The translations under genes were made by a program, and so were the position numbers. Below are positions 1 to 13,500 of a stretch of DNA of 64,000 bases, piece after piece (position 1 is the first letter of the stretch; every line of letters begins with the position of its first letter). Below the pieces are notes generated by a model that was not told the origin of the DNA, ran no database searches, and saw nothing but the letters and a program-made list of their open reading frames with translations. Source of the DNA: Chionis minor. Lineage: Eukaryota; Chordata; Aves; Charadriiformes; Chionididae. Location: assembly GCA_013398295.1 (NCBI GenBank), contig VZSF01007786.1, positions 186,001 to 250,000 of the forward strand. The letters run 5' to 3'.

Positions 1-1364
1 GGTGGCAGAAGGTGTCTGGCTGTGGTCTTTATCAAAAAGAAAATGCTGGTCAGACTTTGGGCCACTGCAATCGTCTCTATTATTTTGTTCACAGATGATG
101 AGCAAGAATGCTTAGACGTTCCATAGCTATACATTTCCCTGGTGTGTATCCTCTTTTCCTTCCCAGAAATTGTGTTCAGGGAGGACAAGAGGGATCTGAC
201 AGAGGGTCTAGGATGCACTTTGGGCTGAACAGTTTAAGCAAACCTGGTGAAGATGTGTGAAAGCAACCTGCCTTTATACAGGCAGTCTGATGTTTTCTGG
301 ATGCATCAGGCTCATGAATCCCATCACTTGTGCGTCCATTTTGGCATCCAGGAACTTAGATGAAGCCTTAACGATGCTTTGTTCCAGTCCTCACACATTT
401 CTTGCCAAGTTTGCTTTATGTTGGGACATGCTTCCGTTTTCTATTACAAGAACTCAAGTACAGCCATACTGGTAAGACCAAAAGTCCATCTAGCCCAACA
501 TCCTCCCTCCTGTGTCACTGTGCATAAGTAGAGAACAGTAAGAAAAGGACAAGCATTTATGATACTTCCCACTAAAATTCTTCCAGTTTTCAGCTATTTT
601 CAGTTGGAGACTTACTTCCTGAACAGATCTACAAAACGCAGAGTGTTTAGTAGGTTTATCTTCCATTTATTTGCTCAAAGCTTCCAGTCTCCCCTTGAAC
701 ACTTAAACTTTTAGCAACCACAATAGCTTTTGGCAAGGACTTCACAGGTTGATTGTTTGTCCTTTTGTTTTCTTTGAAGTTTGCTCTACAAGCATCACTT
801 GATGTCCTGTATTTCTTGTAGCAGAAGAGTGAATAGCTGACCTCCCTCTGCCTTCTCCATGCCACCTGTGATTTTGTAGACCATCATACCCTCCCTTCAC
901 CCGTTTTCACCAGCCATCTGCAGAGCTTATTTGCTCATGACTCCTTTGGAAGCTACTGCAGATCTTTGATTACGCTTGCTGCCATTTTCTGGGTGTTTTC
1001 TCAATGTGCCATGAGCTGACTTTGAGACTCCAGAGCAAAGTGCCATCCATGATTTGCTCCCTGGATATATGCAGTGGCATATGACGAGCAATTACTAAGA
1101 GCCACGGTATCCATCAAAACTTCTACAACATCATGGAGCAACGGGAGAAAGCAGGGATGAAAAGCCATCAGCTATGACAGACTTTGCTCCATGCATCACT
1201 GCGGTGCACGAGTCAGAATGACGATCTCGTTATTAATGTGTGTTATTTCTCTATTGCTGCCTACTCTTAGTTCCCAGGCAAAAAAAAACCCCAAACCTGT
1301 CAGGAGCTTGTTGTTTTTTTGTCTTTAAGCCTCTGAACTCACACGGTGTTTTGGTTTAATGAAG
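1..1364. other. LOXHD1 intron (inferred), no identifiable feature
   Basis: This is presumed intron upstream of the first exon in the window. Short ORFs occur, but none shows PLAT motifs or splice-flanked coding character. No repeat tail, RNA gene or promoter is recognisable. Confidence 0.6.
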
Positions 1365-1500
1365 GTAACTCTGCTGAAAACGCTGACAAAAGAAAAATAC
1401 TCATTCAACTGCGGCCGCTGGCTAGATATAAATGAAGACGACAATGAGATTGTGCGGGAGCTCCCTGCGGAGGGATCTCTAGTGACTGAAGTCATGCCAG
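1365..1500 (+). CDS. LOXHD1: LOXHD1 exon: C-terminal half of PLAT 4
   Basis: The exon encodes 45 codons plus one base, including [20 protein letters not shown], the closing strands of a PLAT domain. The donor is AG|GTGAGA at 1501. The start follows the AG at 1363-1364 (AATGAAG|GTAACT), whose pyrimidine tract is poor. A stronger acceptor, TTTGTCTTTAAG, ends at 1329 and would add an open in-frame stretch of about 11 residues. I chose 1365 because V-T-L-L-K aligns with the strand following G-W-x-L in sister domains, and the extra residues lack the expected Gly-Trp pair. The exon before it, with the rest of PLAT 4, is off the left edge. Confidence 0.85.
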
Positions 1501-4500
1501 GTGAGAGCCATGGGCTCCATGCAGGGGCTCGCTTAGGACCTGAATAGAAAGAAACCCTCTTTGTGTAAGGGATGCACAGGCAAACTGATGCAATTCAATT
1601 AGCTTCTCTTTCTGGCACTTTCTCTCTGCAGTATTTTCTGTGTGCATCATTAGCTGTATGAAGCCTCAGAAATCCCAGGCTCTCATTCTGATCAGATTTT
1701 TCTGTGGTGGGAGAGATCTGGCCATGGCACAATTGTTCCCAGACATTTTATTTTATTTTATTTTATTTTATTTTATTTTATTTTATTTTATTTTATTTTA
1801 TTTTATTTTATTTTATTTTATTTTATTTTTCTTCAAACGTATTTTTTTCCAGTCTCCCTTTAAATGTGAAATGCTGGATTTGAAGGGACATTCATGGAAA
1901 GCAACCTTAGCTGAAATGCAATCTAAAATTTAACAATAATTTTTGGGCTTTAAAGTTTTATTTAATTACATGCACATTTATGCAGCTATATGTATAAATG
2001 TGTAGGAAGTTGCACAGAACACAGTTTTGCCAAAAGCATAGGCACCTTTCAGTATGTGTGAAAACTCCGAAGTATTTATTGGGTCAACTATGCTTGAGCT
2101 GGCGATTTAATTAAGAAAAGCCTTAGAACTTTGTGCTGGCTTCCTGAACTGGTCACTTCTGTCTTGACCTTGTATCACAAGAATTAAATGTGCTTGGAGG
2201 AAGAATTTTGGAGAACAGAATATCTCAAGGTGGCTGCTGGGTTTTCTCTCGTTTCCACTGAAGCTCTCAATGGGGTTTCACACTCTGTAGAGAAAGAGTG
2301 TCCCGATTTGTGAAATTTCTGATGAACTCGGTGATCTGCATGCAGCTGAGCAGTTCCTCAGAAGAGGAAGAGTAATTGTAATTGCAGATGTTATTAAAAT
2401 GTAAATAAACCTGGTTTTGAAATGTATTTTTAATCAACTGTGGAGAGGGCTGCTTGAGTTCAAATGCAGCCACTTTCCTGTGAGGAGCAGTTGTGCTGGA
2501 GGAGGGATGGAGTGTACTCTCAGCAAGTTTGCTGATGACACAAAGCTGGGAGGGGTGGCTGACACCCCGGAAGGCTGTGCCGCCATTCAACATGATCTGG
2601 ACAGGCTGGAGAGTTGGGCAGAGAGAAACTGTGAAATTCAACAAAGGCAAGTGTAGGGTCCTGCACCTGGGGAGGAATAACCCCACGCACCAGTACAGGT
2701 TGGGGGTGACCTGCTGGAAAGCAGCTCTGCAGAGAGGGACCTGGGAGTCCTGGTGGACAACAGGATGCCCATGAGCCAGCAATGTGCCCTTGTGGCCAAG
2801 AAGGCCAATGGCATCCTGGGGTGCATCAAGAGGAGTGTGGCCAGCAGGTGGAGGGAGGTCATTGTCCCCCTCTACTCTGCCCTGGGGAGGCCACAACTGG
2901 AGTACTGGGTCCAGTTCTGGGCTCCCCAGTTCAAGAAAGACAGGGAACTGCTGGAGAGAGGACAGCAAAGGGCTAAGGAGATGATCAGGGGGCTGGAGCA
3001 TCCTTCTTATGAGGAAAGGCTGAGGGAGTTGGGTCTGTTTAGTCTAGAGAAGAGAAGGCTGAGGGGGGATCTCATAAATGTTTACAAATATGTAAAGGGA
3101 GGGTGCCAGGAGGAGGGCGCCAGGCTTTTTTCAGTAGGACCCAGCGATAGGACAAGGGGCAATGGATACAAAATTGAATATAGGAAGTTCCACCTGAACA
3201 TGAGGAGGAACTTCTTTCCTTTGAGGATGGCAGAGCACTGGAAGAGGCTGCCCAGACAGGTGGTGGAGTCTCCGACTCTGGAGACAATTCAAAGCTGCCT
3301 GGATGCCATTGTGGGCAACCTGCTCTAGGTAGACCTGCTCTGGTAGGAATGTTGAACCAGATGATCTCTAGAGATCCCTTCCAACCCTCAACATTCCGTG
3401 ATTCCATGATTCTGTAATTCTGTGATTCTGTGATTCTGTGATTTTGTGATTCTGTGATTCTGTGATTCTGTGCTGAGCAGAGGTGAGACACAGCACCCAC
3501 AAGTTGGGCTTGCAGGAAGGTGGGGGCATGGCTCCTTATCCCTTCCTGATGCTGGAGAAAAAGGTCTCTGTCTCTTGAAGGTTTGTGGGGTGGTTCATCA
3601 TTGTGAAATTTCTTCTGGAAATCCTTCATCCAATGGATGGGATGGCAGAGGGGAGGGCAGAGTCGGGGGAGGAAGGTGGCAGCTCAAAATCCATCCAGCA
3701 AAATACTAAACAAAGATCTCAAAGGTGACAAGGAGGCAAGACACAATCCAACCTCCTGCTCTATGAGGGTCCCAAGGAGATGGGAACAGCTGGGCTTATC
3801 CTGCCCCATAAAGCCAACGTGAAGAGCCCATTCCTCAGATCCCTGAACGCTCAGCCCTTTTTAACTCTTTTTGTCTGCCTGCCATGCCCCTGGATGCTGA
3901 AAATGATGTTTTCCCCCAGACATATTGTTACAAGTTCCCCTGTCACCAGAACCCTCTCAGGAAGGCAGGAGGGGAGGTAGGAGGACTGGGGCCCCAAGGA
4001 TGCCATGCGCTCCAATTCATGAGGGTTTTACCTGAAGGGGATGGCATCTTTCTGTCCTTCTTTGGAGGGATGTTATGGGTTTTCTTAACCTTCTTTTCTT
4101 CAGCCTTCCTGTTTTGGCTGTTTTGCTTTTCCTAGTGATAGCATGGAAGTTTGAAAGTCAATACATCAGCAGAAGTACCAACTGGAAGTACAAACACTTA
4201 AAATTAATTGCAAGTCTGTGGAAAATGCAGTAAATTTAAATGGCAATTAATCGTGTTGCTGAAATTGTTTTATTAATTTATGTCTCCATAGTGATAAAAT
4301 ACCGGGTGACGGTTTGCACTGGGACGGTAAGTGGGAGCGGCACAGATGCCAACGTCTTTGTCTGCCTCATCGGCGACCAGGGAGACACGGGAGACCGCGT
4401 TCTCTACAACTGCATCAATACCGTCAATAAATTTGAGAAAGGCAATGTAAGTTCACACAGCAGCTCCTTAAGACGGGTTTTAAAGTGTGTGATGGTTTTT

Positions 4501-7500
4501 TTTAGATGCATATTTGTAAACTTGGCTGGTTTCCTTGCCATTTTGGGCTAGGGAAGTAGAGAGAAATAAATCACATTCATAGAGCATTGTAAGAGGTTGC
4601 AGTTGGAGGGGGGTTTAGGTCAGGGTCAGCGTGCTCTTGCTTGACATCTGTCTGTCATAAAAGAGTCTCCTGGTTTGCTCCCCAGCTAAATACTGACAGT
4701 TGACATTGCGTCTTCAGACTGGGGAAGGCTTCCAGAAAACCTGTCTATCTCCCAAGAACAAGAGGGAGCCTTTTCCCCTCCATCTAATGCGGCAAAAATT
4801 TGGAAGAAAAAGCATCTTATTTAATGCAAAAATCAGAACCGAAAGCCTAACGTGTTTCCTCCAGTCTCCCCTCAACCGTGCTGCACTCAATTTTGGTGTC
4901 TTATTTTCAATATGTTTTTGTATGTTTGTGTCCTGAATGAGGGGATGGGGAAACGGTCTGAAGTCAGACCTTGTTCCCTGGAAAGCTGGAGATAATGAAG
5001 AGGTCAAACTGTAGTTAAAGCCCTTGCAGCATTAACAAGCAAATAGTGTGCTGATCTGATCTATGGGGTCAACCTACTTAATATGTATTCAATTATGAGG
5101 CACATTTTGGATCTCTAGGGTCCAACTTAGACTGATAAAATGTAATCAGTATCTCCTGGAGGAGATTTTGAGAATCTGATCACAGAACTCTGCAGATTTC
5201 CCCTCTTTTGTGTCATTATTTGATTGAAGAAATGGAATGAAAAGAAAATGAGGATAAAAGGAGGTCATATTTTCAAAACTGACCATTGAATTTAGGCTTC
5301 TGAAATACGCATTAACACGTTGGATTTGCTTTTGAGTCTCCAGAATTTCCAGTTCTTCACTGAAATCACTGACTTTTTTAGACTTTAAAAGAACATTCAT
5401 CAGGGTATTCTTGTGCCTATAAGATCTGTCCGTGGAAACACGTGGCATTTACATAGTGTGAAAGTACCTTCTGCTTCTAAATTACATAAAGATTTGCAGA
5501 TGTGGACATTGCAAACACCATATGTTTGAATGCACTTACATTATAGATTTTTTTTTAATTATTTTTAAAAGGTAGGTCCAGGTTGTAAAGGACAGCATTT
5601 TGACATTTGGGGAAGTCTAGTTTTGTCAAAATGGTAGCAAAATGAATCACGTTTTGGTGGTGAAGACTGTTTCAATGGAGTTCCAAAGAAACGTGCTTGG
5701 TTCACAGAAGATACAAATATTTTAAACACAGATGATGATGATTTTATTTTCACTCCCAGAAATGAGTTATAGGATAACTTGCATGAAGGGGGAAAATAAA
5801 AGGAAAAATAATTTTGGAAATCAATTCATGTGATTAGTAGCATGAGGAGCTGAAAGCTGGGGAATGAATTGGAAGCTGTTTAAGGATTGATCCTGACAAA
5901 CTTAGACCTCGTATAGTCAAGACATGGAAGGAGTATATCTACACTGATTAACTCAGATACCCTGTTAAAAAGAAACATAGCTATGTCAGTGTGGCCTCTA
6001 ACATGCAGCCACTTAAACCAACAGTACCTTGATTACCAATTTAACTTGAGAAGTTTGCTTGCAGATGCAAACTAACAGCCTGTATAGAAGGTAAAATTTA
6101 AAGACACCTCTAAATTAGGTGGTTATCCGGCTGTGGTTCCAGTTAGTTATTTACTCATTAATTTATATCAGCCATTAATACGTCAGACGAACATCAGGCC
6201 TAATGAATTAGACTTCATTGACTTAGACTGACTCAGTGAGGTTTTATACCTTAAGAACCCAATTAAGCAGTTTTGAGTACACAACACTTGTTCATGTCTG
6301 CAAGCCCATCATTAACACTTAAAGCAGCTGTAATAAGTTTAGTTGGCTTTATTTTAAAGGTCAGTTTGGAGTCCTGAATGATGGAAAAATTATGCTTCTT
6401 TTAATAAATATAAATATTGCCTTGCCACCACACTTTCTGGGAGCTAGCTGAATATATGCTACCACCATCCATGCTTCACGGGCTATTGGGACACGAAGAA
6501 TGAATGAATCGCGGTGTTTGGTTAGCTTTCTCTTACCTAGAGAGGCATCTCAGCCAGATGGTTACCACCGCAGTCACGCCTGTTTGTTGGGTTATATGCT
6601 TCATATATGCTGTCTGTTTACACACAGTATTTACCATACAGGTTTGTGCGTCTGTATATGTACCACAGGTACTTGTCTGGCCTGATTCCCAGAGGATTAA
6701 CTCCCTCTTTTAATACATTTCTCTTCCTTCAGCCATCGGGAACTGTGGCTTCTAGTACACTCTTGGGTAACAGAGCTCTGGTTCTGAGGGGCCATCACTT
6801 GGGCTAATCCGTAGGTTGGCAATTTGAAAATCACCAAAGGCAAAAAAAAAAAAAAAAAAAAAAAAGACATAAAATTCATGTATCTTGTTGGGTATTAAGG
6901 GTATTTGGCTGCTGGGTTAGGTTCACACCGACCTCTGAACGCAACTCATGGAGCAGCCGGAAATACCCTTGTGCAGCCATGCTTGATGTTTGCATGCCAG
7001 GAGATGGCAGTGGTTAAACTGCACTCAGTAGTTCATGTTGTCCGAATTTAACGTGGAGTAATGTCTTGGAACTGTACCTCTAACTGCCTCTGTGGATGTG
7101 GTCTGAAGTGACCTGCCCGGGTTTCCCAGAGAGGTGATATCTGAGCAGAGATTTGAACTTGGATTTCCTGCCTCTCTGTATGAACTTCTCAATAATCAAA
7201 TTACTTTTCTTTTTTTTTACAGTTGTGGAAGGCATGCAATGATGTGGGAGATTTAAAACGCTGGCAGATCATATATTTGTAAATCTAATGTTATACATCT
7301 AGCACAAATATTCAAGCTTTCATTCTTTGGTAAATTAATTCCTACTTTCTCCTTCATCGTGTGAAGAATTATCTTGCAGCATGCTGATGATGTTGGTTTG
7401 ATTGCAATAATAAATTTGGTTTGGATCTTTAAGGAGAATTATCGCCTTACCTTTTTCCTTTTCCTTCTCAAAGGCTGATGAATTCTTCGTTGAAGCAGTA

Positions 7501-10500
7501 ACGCTGAAGCAGGTGAGGAGGGTGAGGATAGGGCATGATGGCAAAGGAGGAAGCAGTGGCTGGTACCTTGCCAAAGTGATAGTGAGGGAAGAAGGACAGC
7601 CAGAAAGTGAGGCTGTGGAATTCCCCTGCTACAGGTACTGGAAACAACACGTGCAAATTATGCCTCTATCTATGCATTTGCCAGACTTTGAAAAGCCTAG
7701 TTGTTTTTCCAGGAATGGAATTTTCCAAGGGCAGCTTAATCCTTTTTATTTATTCATTTGTTTATTTTTTGCTAAGCCTGAAAGTAAAGAGTGTGGATTG
7801 GGAGGTTTAAGATATGGTTAACTCCCCTTTACCAAATGAACAGCAATCTGAAGTGTGAACTTCCCAGCAATTAGCTCAGTAATACAGAGAATTTCCAAAA
7901 GGTAAAATGCAACCTTCCAGTACCACATCCAGTGCCGCTGCAATTGCCTGCTGCAGAAGCGCACTCTGCAATCTGCTAGTTTTATCGCATGGGTGGGACG
8001 AGGTTCTGGTCCCTCACATGCACATCCCATCTTTCCAGGAGCAATGGGATGCTATTTTTGTGTTGGGAGAATGCAGAATTGTTGTGCTGCCAACGCGAGC
8101 GCTCCTTGCATGAAGGGAAACACCTATCGCGCAGGCAGAGATAATGGTAGAGCAGAGGGCTGTAACTTACCCCTGTGGGTGAGTTATAAGTGTATTCTTC
8201 TCTTTCCTAGCCAACCAAGTGGCCAAAAGAAATGTGCTGTACTGAGGCTACCCATGGGGAATGAGACCCACCATCTGCCCCAGCAATAACTAGGGTCTGC
8301 CTCAACATCTCAGCACAAAACAGAGTGAACTGGGTGAAAACATAAGGGACTAACTGCAGCGTAGTTCAGTGTCCTGCAAAGCCCCACTCGCCCTCTCAGG
8401 ATGTCCACTCTGTAAGATGGAAGTCCATCGAGCTCCATTTAACATTGAGTACCCGGTCTAAAAATTCATCTCCCTGGGGACAAGCGGAATTGTAAAACAC
8501 AAACACAAATATTTTTAAAACGCAAACAAGGGTAAAAGCACGGCGCTGGTTCCTTGTCTCTTGCCACTGTAAATCAGAACTCCACTGTAATGAGGGGAGT
8601 CAGCCAAATGCAAACCAGGAGCCAGCGCCAGCCTCTCTGCGATGCTCAAGCCCTGTCACATTGGAGAGCAAACCCACCAGGGAGACAGCTCGGAGCGGCA
8701 GATGCAATGTCATCCTGGTAGCGAGAAGCAAGCCAGCCTCTCCCTTTTCAAAGTACAAACCACCATGTTGTCATTGCTGCCTTTTGATACATATTTAACA
8801 ACCATATGTTTTACCAAGTTAAGCAGGCAAGCGAGACGGGTTTTCACTTGGACATGAAGTGTCCACGTGAGAGCTGCTTCACTCAGACTCCTCAGAGACA
8901 TTTCGGTGTCTAACTGTACCATGCAGCTGGCTCACGGTAAAGATTTCCTTTTGAATTGTCTCTTCGTTTGCCTGTATAACTGGGTGTCCTCCTCCAGATT
9001 AGGGTGATGACCACCTTCTTGTGAGGTTTACACCTGTGGGTCAGAAGTGTCTGAGTCCACAAGGCATTCCCCTCGGGCCAGGGACTGAAAAAGGAGCGAG
9101 AAAAAAAAACCCAAGACCTTATCCCCAAAATATTATTGGGGTGCATTCAGGCTTCAAGTCACAAGTGATGGAATTCCACTCTTCTTGCCTTTCTTAATGT
9201 CTCTTTTCCCGAATGATATCAGTGTTGCTCAGGCAGCGTTGTTTGCTGTCCTTGTGCCAGCATTATCTCTTGCTCTCAGATTGAGAAGGTAACATGACTG
9301 ATCGCCTCCAAACACAGGGACAGAAGCTCCCTCTCACTATCTTTGGTGCCTGTGTCTCTTGAGAGACAAGGGCATCATCGCAGTATACGGGTGTCGTCAT
9401 GGAGTCTGGAGATATCTGAGGGCGAAGGTGCTCACCCACTGCATCCTCCACATGAGGGATAAACATCTCCATGACCTGCAGTGTTTGGATGTTCCCCTCC
9501 AGTCCTGTAGGCCAGGGACAGCTTATGTCCTCGCTGCCTGGGCAGATGCTCAGAGAGGCCTGCTTCTTCAGAGCCAAGATGTTGAAGAAGACTTGGCCAA
9601 GCAGAGGGGCCTTCTTTTAGTGGGCTAATGCAAGCGAGGTTAGTTAGAGACTCCATCAGGGGGACACCAGGGAAACTTCTGTTTCTGCTTGGCCAGACTG
9701 TGGCCAGCCAGTGGACATGCTGATGTTCTCATTGCCTTCATCTCCAAGACCTGATTAACTTCCACTCCTCTACACAGCGCAATTGCATGGTCTGGAGCAA
9801 ACAACTTCTGCTGCTGTGTCCTTACTGAAAGCCACTCCATTGACCTTCTGCCACTTAGCTGCTACTGTGAGACAGCCAGGGGACAAAACGCCTCCCAGCA
9901 GAAACACATCTCACCTGTGCAGAAAGCTTCACAGCCTTCCTGCCCCTGTAAAAACCAGGTTGTACCACCATTTGGAGAGCAGGTATTACAGCAAAGAGCT
10001 GGCTAACCAGCTTCCACTCTAACTAAAGTCTGTAGGATTCATTGCATATAGCTCCTTGAAGTCTCTGTTCTTGTTATTTACATACTCATACACAAGGCTA
10101 TGATTTGCCTTTTAATTTGAAAGCTTTTTTATGACTCTACAGGAGCATCTATTACCTAATAGTCACAAGAGCTCAAGAGAAGCGCTGTCTTTGTCGTGCA
10201 AGGGAGCCAGCAGAGATAAAGAGAAGCTAAGTGGATTAATTGTGAGTTTGTGTCAGATTCAGGAAGAGCATTGGGGAATAATGACTCCCAGGCCTGCACT
10301 TTTAACTCTTTAACGCAGTCAGCTGTAAAGGGAATGGCTTGTAGCTCTTCCTAGAGTCAGTGATTTTTAAAGTGGTCATTTGATCTGTCTTCGCAAGAAG
10401 TCAGCGCAAGTATCTTCTCAAAGTGTTTTTTGCAGAATTACTAGTACCTCACGTGGATTCCACTGCATTCCAGTAGTATTCCTCCCTTAGGACAGAAGGA

Positions 10501-13500
10501 TATTATAATACCTGTGCTTTTAGGGATGGAACGCTGAGTCATTCAGTGCCACAACTGAACAATTGATACCTTACAACACCTGATGTGGTTTAGGTATTGT
10601 GATTATGAATACCGCTAGAAAGTTCAAAAGGAAGGAGTTCACCTTTCGGCCCAGAACTGGAGCCAAACCTTTTTGAACCTCAGAACCGATTTCTTCAGAT
10701 TTCATGTTCTCCTCAAGGCTCCAGGCATGGACTAGCTGATGTTCTCTAAAACAGCCTATTTTTCCTAATATTTATATCCCAGACAGAAATGAATTTTCAG
10801 TCAGGCAAAGGCGTGAGTTCGTGATAGGAGAGAATTACATATGCTATAAATCACTATAGCTCCACTGAAATCTTCAATGATACGTCATTAAATTTTTTTC
10901 TAAGCATATGGACTGCACCATCCTAATTTGTCTCCAGCACAAGCATAAGGGAATATTGTTAACTCTCTGAAGAACAACAGACAGACCATGAATGGGATGA
11001 TGCACTAAGAGACTCATGTAAAAGAACATTTATTCAACCAAATGCCAAAAGTGTTGATCATACAATGGATGCAGAGAAACCTCCTTTTGTTGCCTAAAAA
11101 TAGACTGAAATGTCCATATTTTACAGTTTTTTATATATATAGATTATATTTAAAGACACACACAAATACATATGTATCTGAATCAAAAGGGTGTGCTAAT
11201 CATTCTAATTGCACACAGGCCATCACGTGCTGGATTTCAAATGCTAACTATTTTTATTATTTTTATTTTCATACCATATATTTTTCCCTGACACTCTTGA
11301 TTCTCTAGAAATTCTCTCTGAAGTGGCTTTCACGTCATATTTGTGGCCGCTTTGGGTTGTCAGACATACCGTACTTTAGGACAAAGTATATGATACAGGA
11401 CACGACTACACCCTTGCAAACCCCACAGTGGCATGTGGATTACATGTACTGAAAGCGTATAGAAGCCCTGGTAAAAGAAAATATTTTGACAGGTCTTTTG
11501 TACTAGGCATATGATTGCACTATACTGAAAATTTCTGTTTTCTGCAGCCTGATGTGTTTATAATGTGAGGACCCATTTGTGTTTGGTATAATACTATAAA
11601 CCTCTGGTTGCAGTCTGCTGCTCAGTGATACAGTATTGGAATTACATTGAAGCAAAATTAGGATATTGCAGCATATGTGCTGAAGGGAAGGAATGCAATG
11701 GCATTGCTCACCCAGATACTTCCTCTGTCACTAGTAAAAGTCATATTCTTGAGAAAATGGAGCTTCTGCCACTTCTAGATATTTTCTTGGCTGAACAAAG
11801 TAAGGAGCCTTAAGCCACTTCTACTCATAAACCTCCTTCTTCCTCTTCCGGTCCAAGACATACTCTTTCCCTTGCCATCAGTACTTACCAACATTGGCAG
11901 AGGGAATTTCTTTATCTAGGGGTGTGTCCTCTTTTTTGCATTAATTTTTCTTGTCCATCCCCACTGCTGAAGCAGTCAGCATTTGCTGTGCTGCACACAG
12001 ATCTGTTTCTTGTGGGATGTATTTTCATCTTGCCACCTTGATGGAAAAGCCGTTCACCCAGATTCATCCCAAGTTTCTCTAAAACACCAGTAGTGGCGAA
12101 GGGGACAGAAAACAACAGCATGTACACTGGCAGCAGAAGCAGCAGCTTGCAGGACACAAAAATCATCAGCAGGAGAGCAGAAGTGTATCTACCTCGTGGG
12201 CTTCTGCCTTCCTGCATTCAGTGGTCACAGGGTGGTGGAGTTCAGGCTGGAATTTTGTGGGTCCTCCCAGTTAACATTCACGTACGCAGAAGGATCTTGA
12301 CTTTTGAGATAATGTGATCGCCTGGCCATTGGATACCTGTCCAAGGATGTGAACCCTGAGCCAGCAGCAAGAACTACATGATACAAAGGTATTAAGGACC
12401 AGTTCCAACAGGTAAAAAAAAAAAAAATAAAAAAAAAAATCCCCCAACCCCAAAACATCAATAAAGGCTTCCTTTCTTAAGACAACGTGATGTCTTGGCA
12501 TGCTCCTCTTCCACCCTTCTTGCACTTCCCCCTTGCTCAGCTCTTCACACCAATTTCATGGTGTTCCCCACATGATTTCTCTGCTCCTCTATCCCCACTA
12601 CGTCTCCAAGCCTCCGCTCAGGCACAACACCGCATCTGGTGCCCTCACACGGTGTTTGTGTGATCACATGTTCATGTGTTCGCCACCTTCATGCTGACAC
12701 CCTTAGCTTTTAGCCCTGCTCAAGTCACCTGCACATGGCCATCTGCTTTACAGAGCGAAAGGGAAGAATACGGGGTAGACTGTGTACCCGACAACCCGCC
12801 AAAGCTGAGAGGGGAGCTGGGAGTGAAGAAGTGTGTCTGTGTGGTGGGGCTGTATGCACCTCTTTTGCATGGGGACTTTGCTGCTACTGCTTCTGGGACT
12901 GGCCGGCTCCAGCTCGCGTTTGGTTTTCTTTCCTGATGCTGGTTTTTTGCATGGTTTCTTTGCGCTTACTGTTTTCCTCTGTGTGGGAAGGGAGAGGGAG
13001 AGACTAAAAAGATAATATTCCTTCAGATGGATGAAATGGAGACCTGACATCTTTGGTATTCCAAAATGCCTGGTTACCTCTTTGTCACCATGGCGAGTCC
13101 AACTGGTCACGACCAGTTGTGCTGGCTTATTACCAGCGAGATACCATAGGTTTCATCCAGCTGTGAGCGGGTATTTGTTCACGACCAAAAGTCCCTGTTA
13201 TGAGGATCGTTTGCTAGTTGCCATGTGTGCTGGCTCATCAGCAAAATCAAAGGCGGAAGCTTAACCACGAAGTGAGCTCCCCTCCTTTTTTGGCATGAGG
13301 GTTGGCCAAGGAGAACACACGTGGCACAGCGACATTGCGGGAAGCTTGCAGTACATCTGCATTGCATGTGTTTGTGCAGAAGCAGGTCTTCTGTGGTCTG
13401 CTGTCATTCACATAGTGCGGCTTTCTTTAAGAAGAAACTGTTTCTGGAGATTTGTTTTTCTCTCTCTAGTTCTGGGAATGATTGTAGCAATTTAAATATG

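Larger units (their letters stand above)
3473..7473. other. Intron sequence on both sides of the 4292-4446 exon
   Basis: Outside that exon I find only simple AT-rich intron sequence and a 24-base poly-A run at 6842-6865. No repeat family or second gene is recognisable. Confidence 0.6.

Noticed and set aside
2753..3328. 191-codon ORF as a host gene
   Set aside because: It is the C-terminal end of a CR1 reverse transcriptase with the CR1 octamer tail directly downstream.
6842..6865. Poly-A as the tail of a processed pseudogene
   Set aside because: No gene-like sequence precedes it on either strand, and no target duplication is visible.
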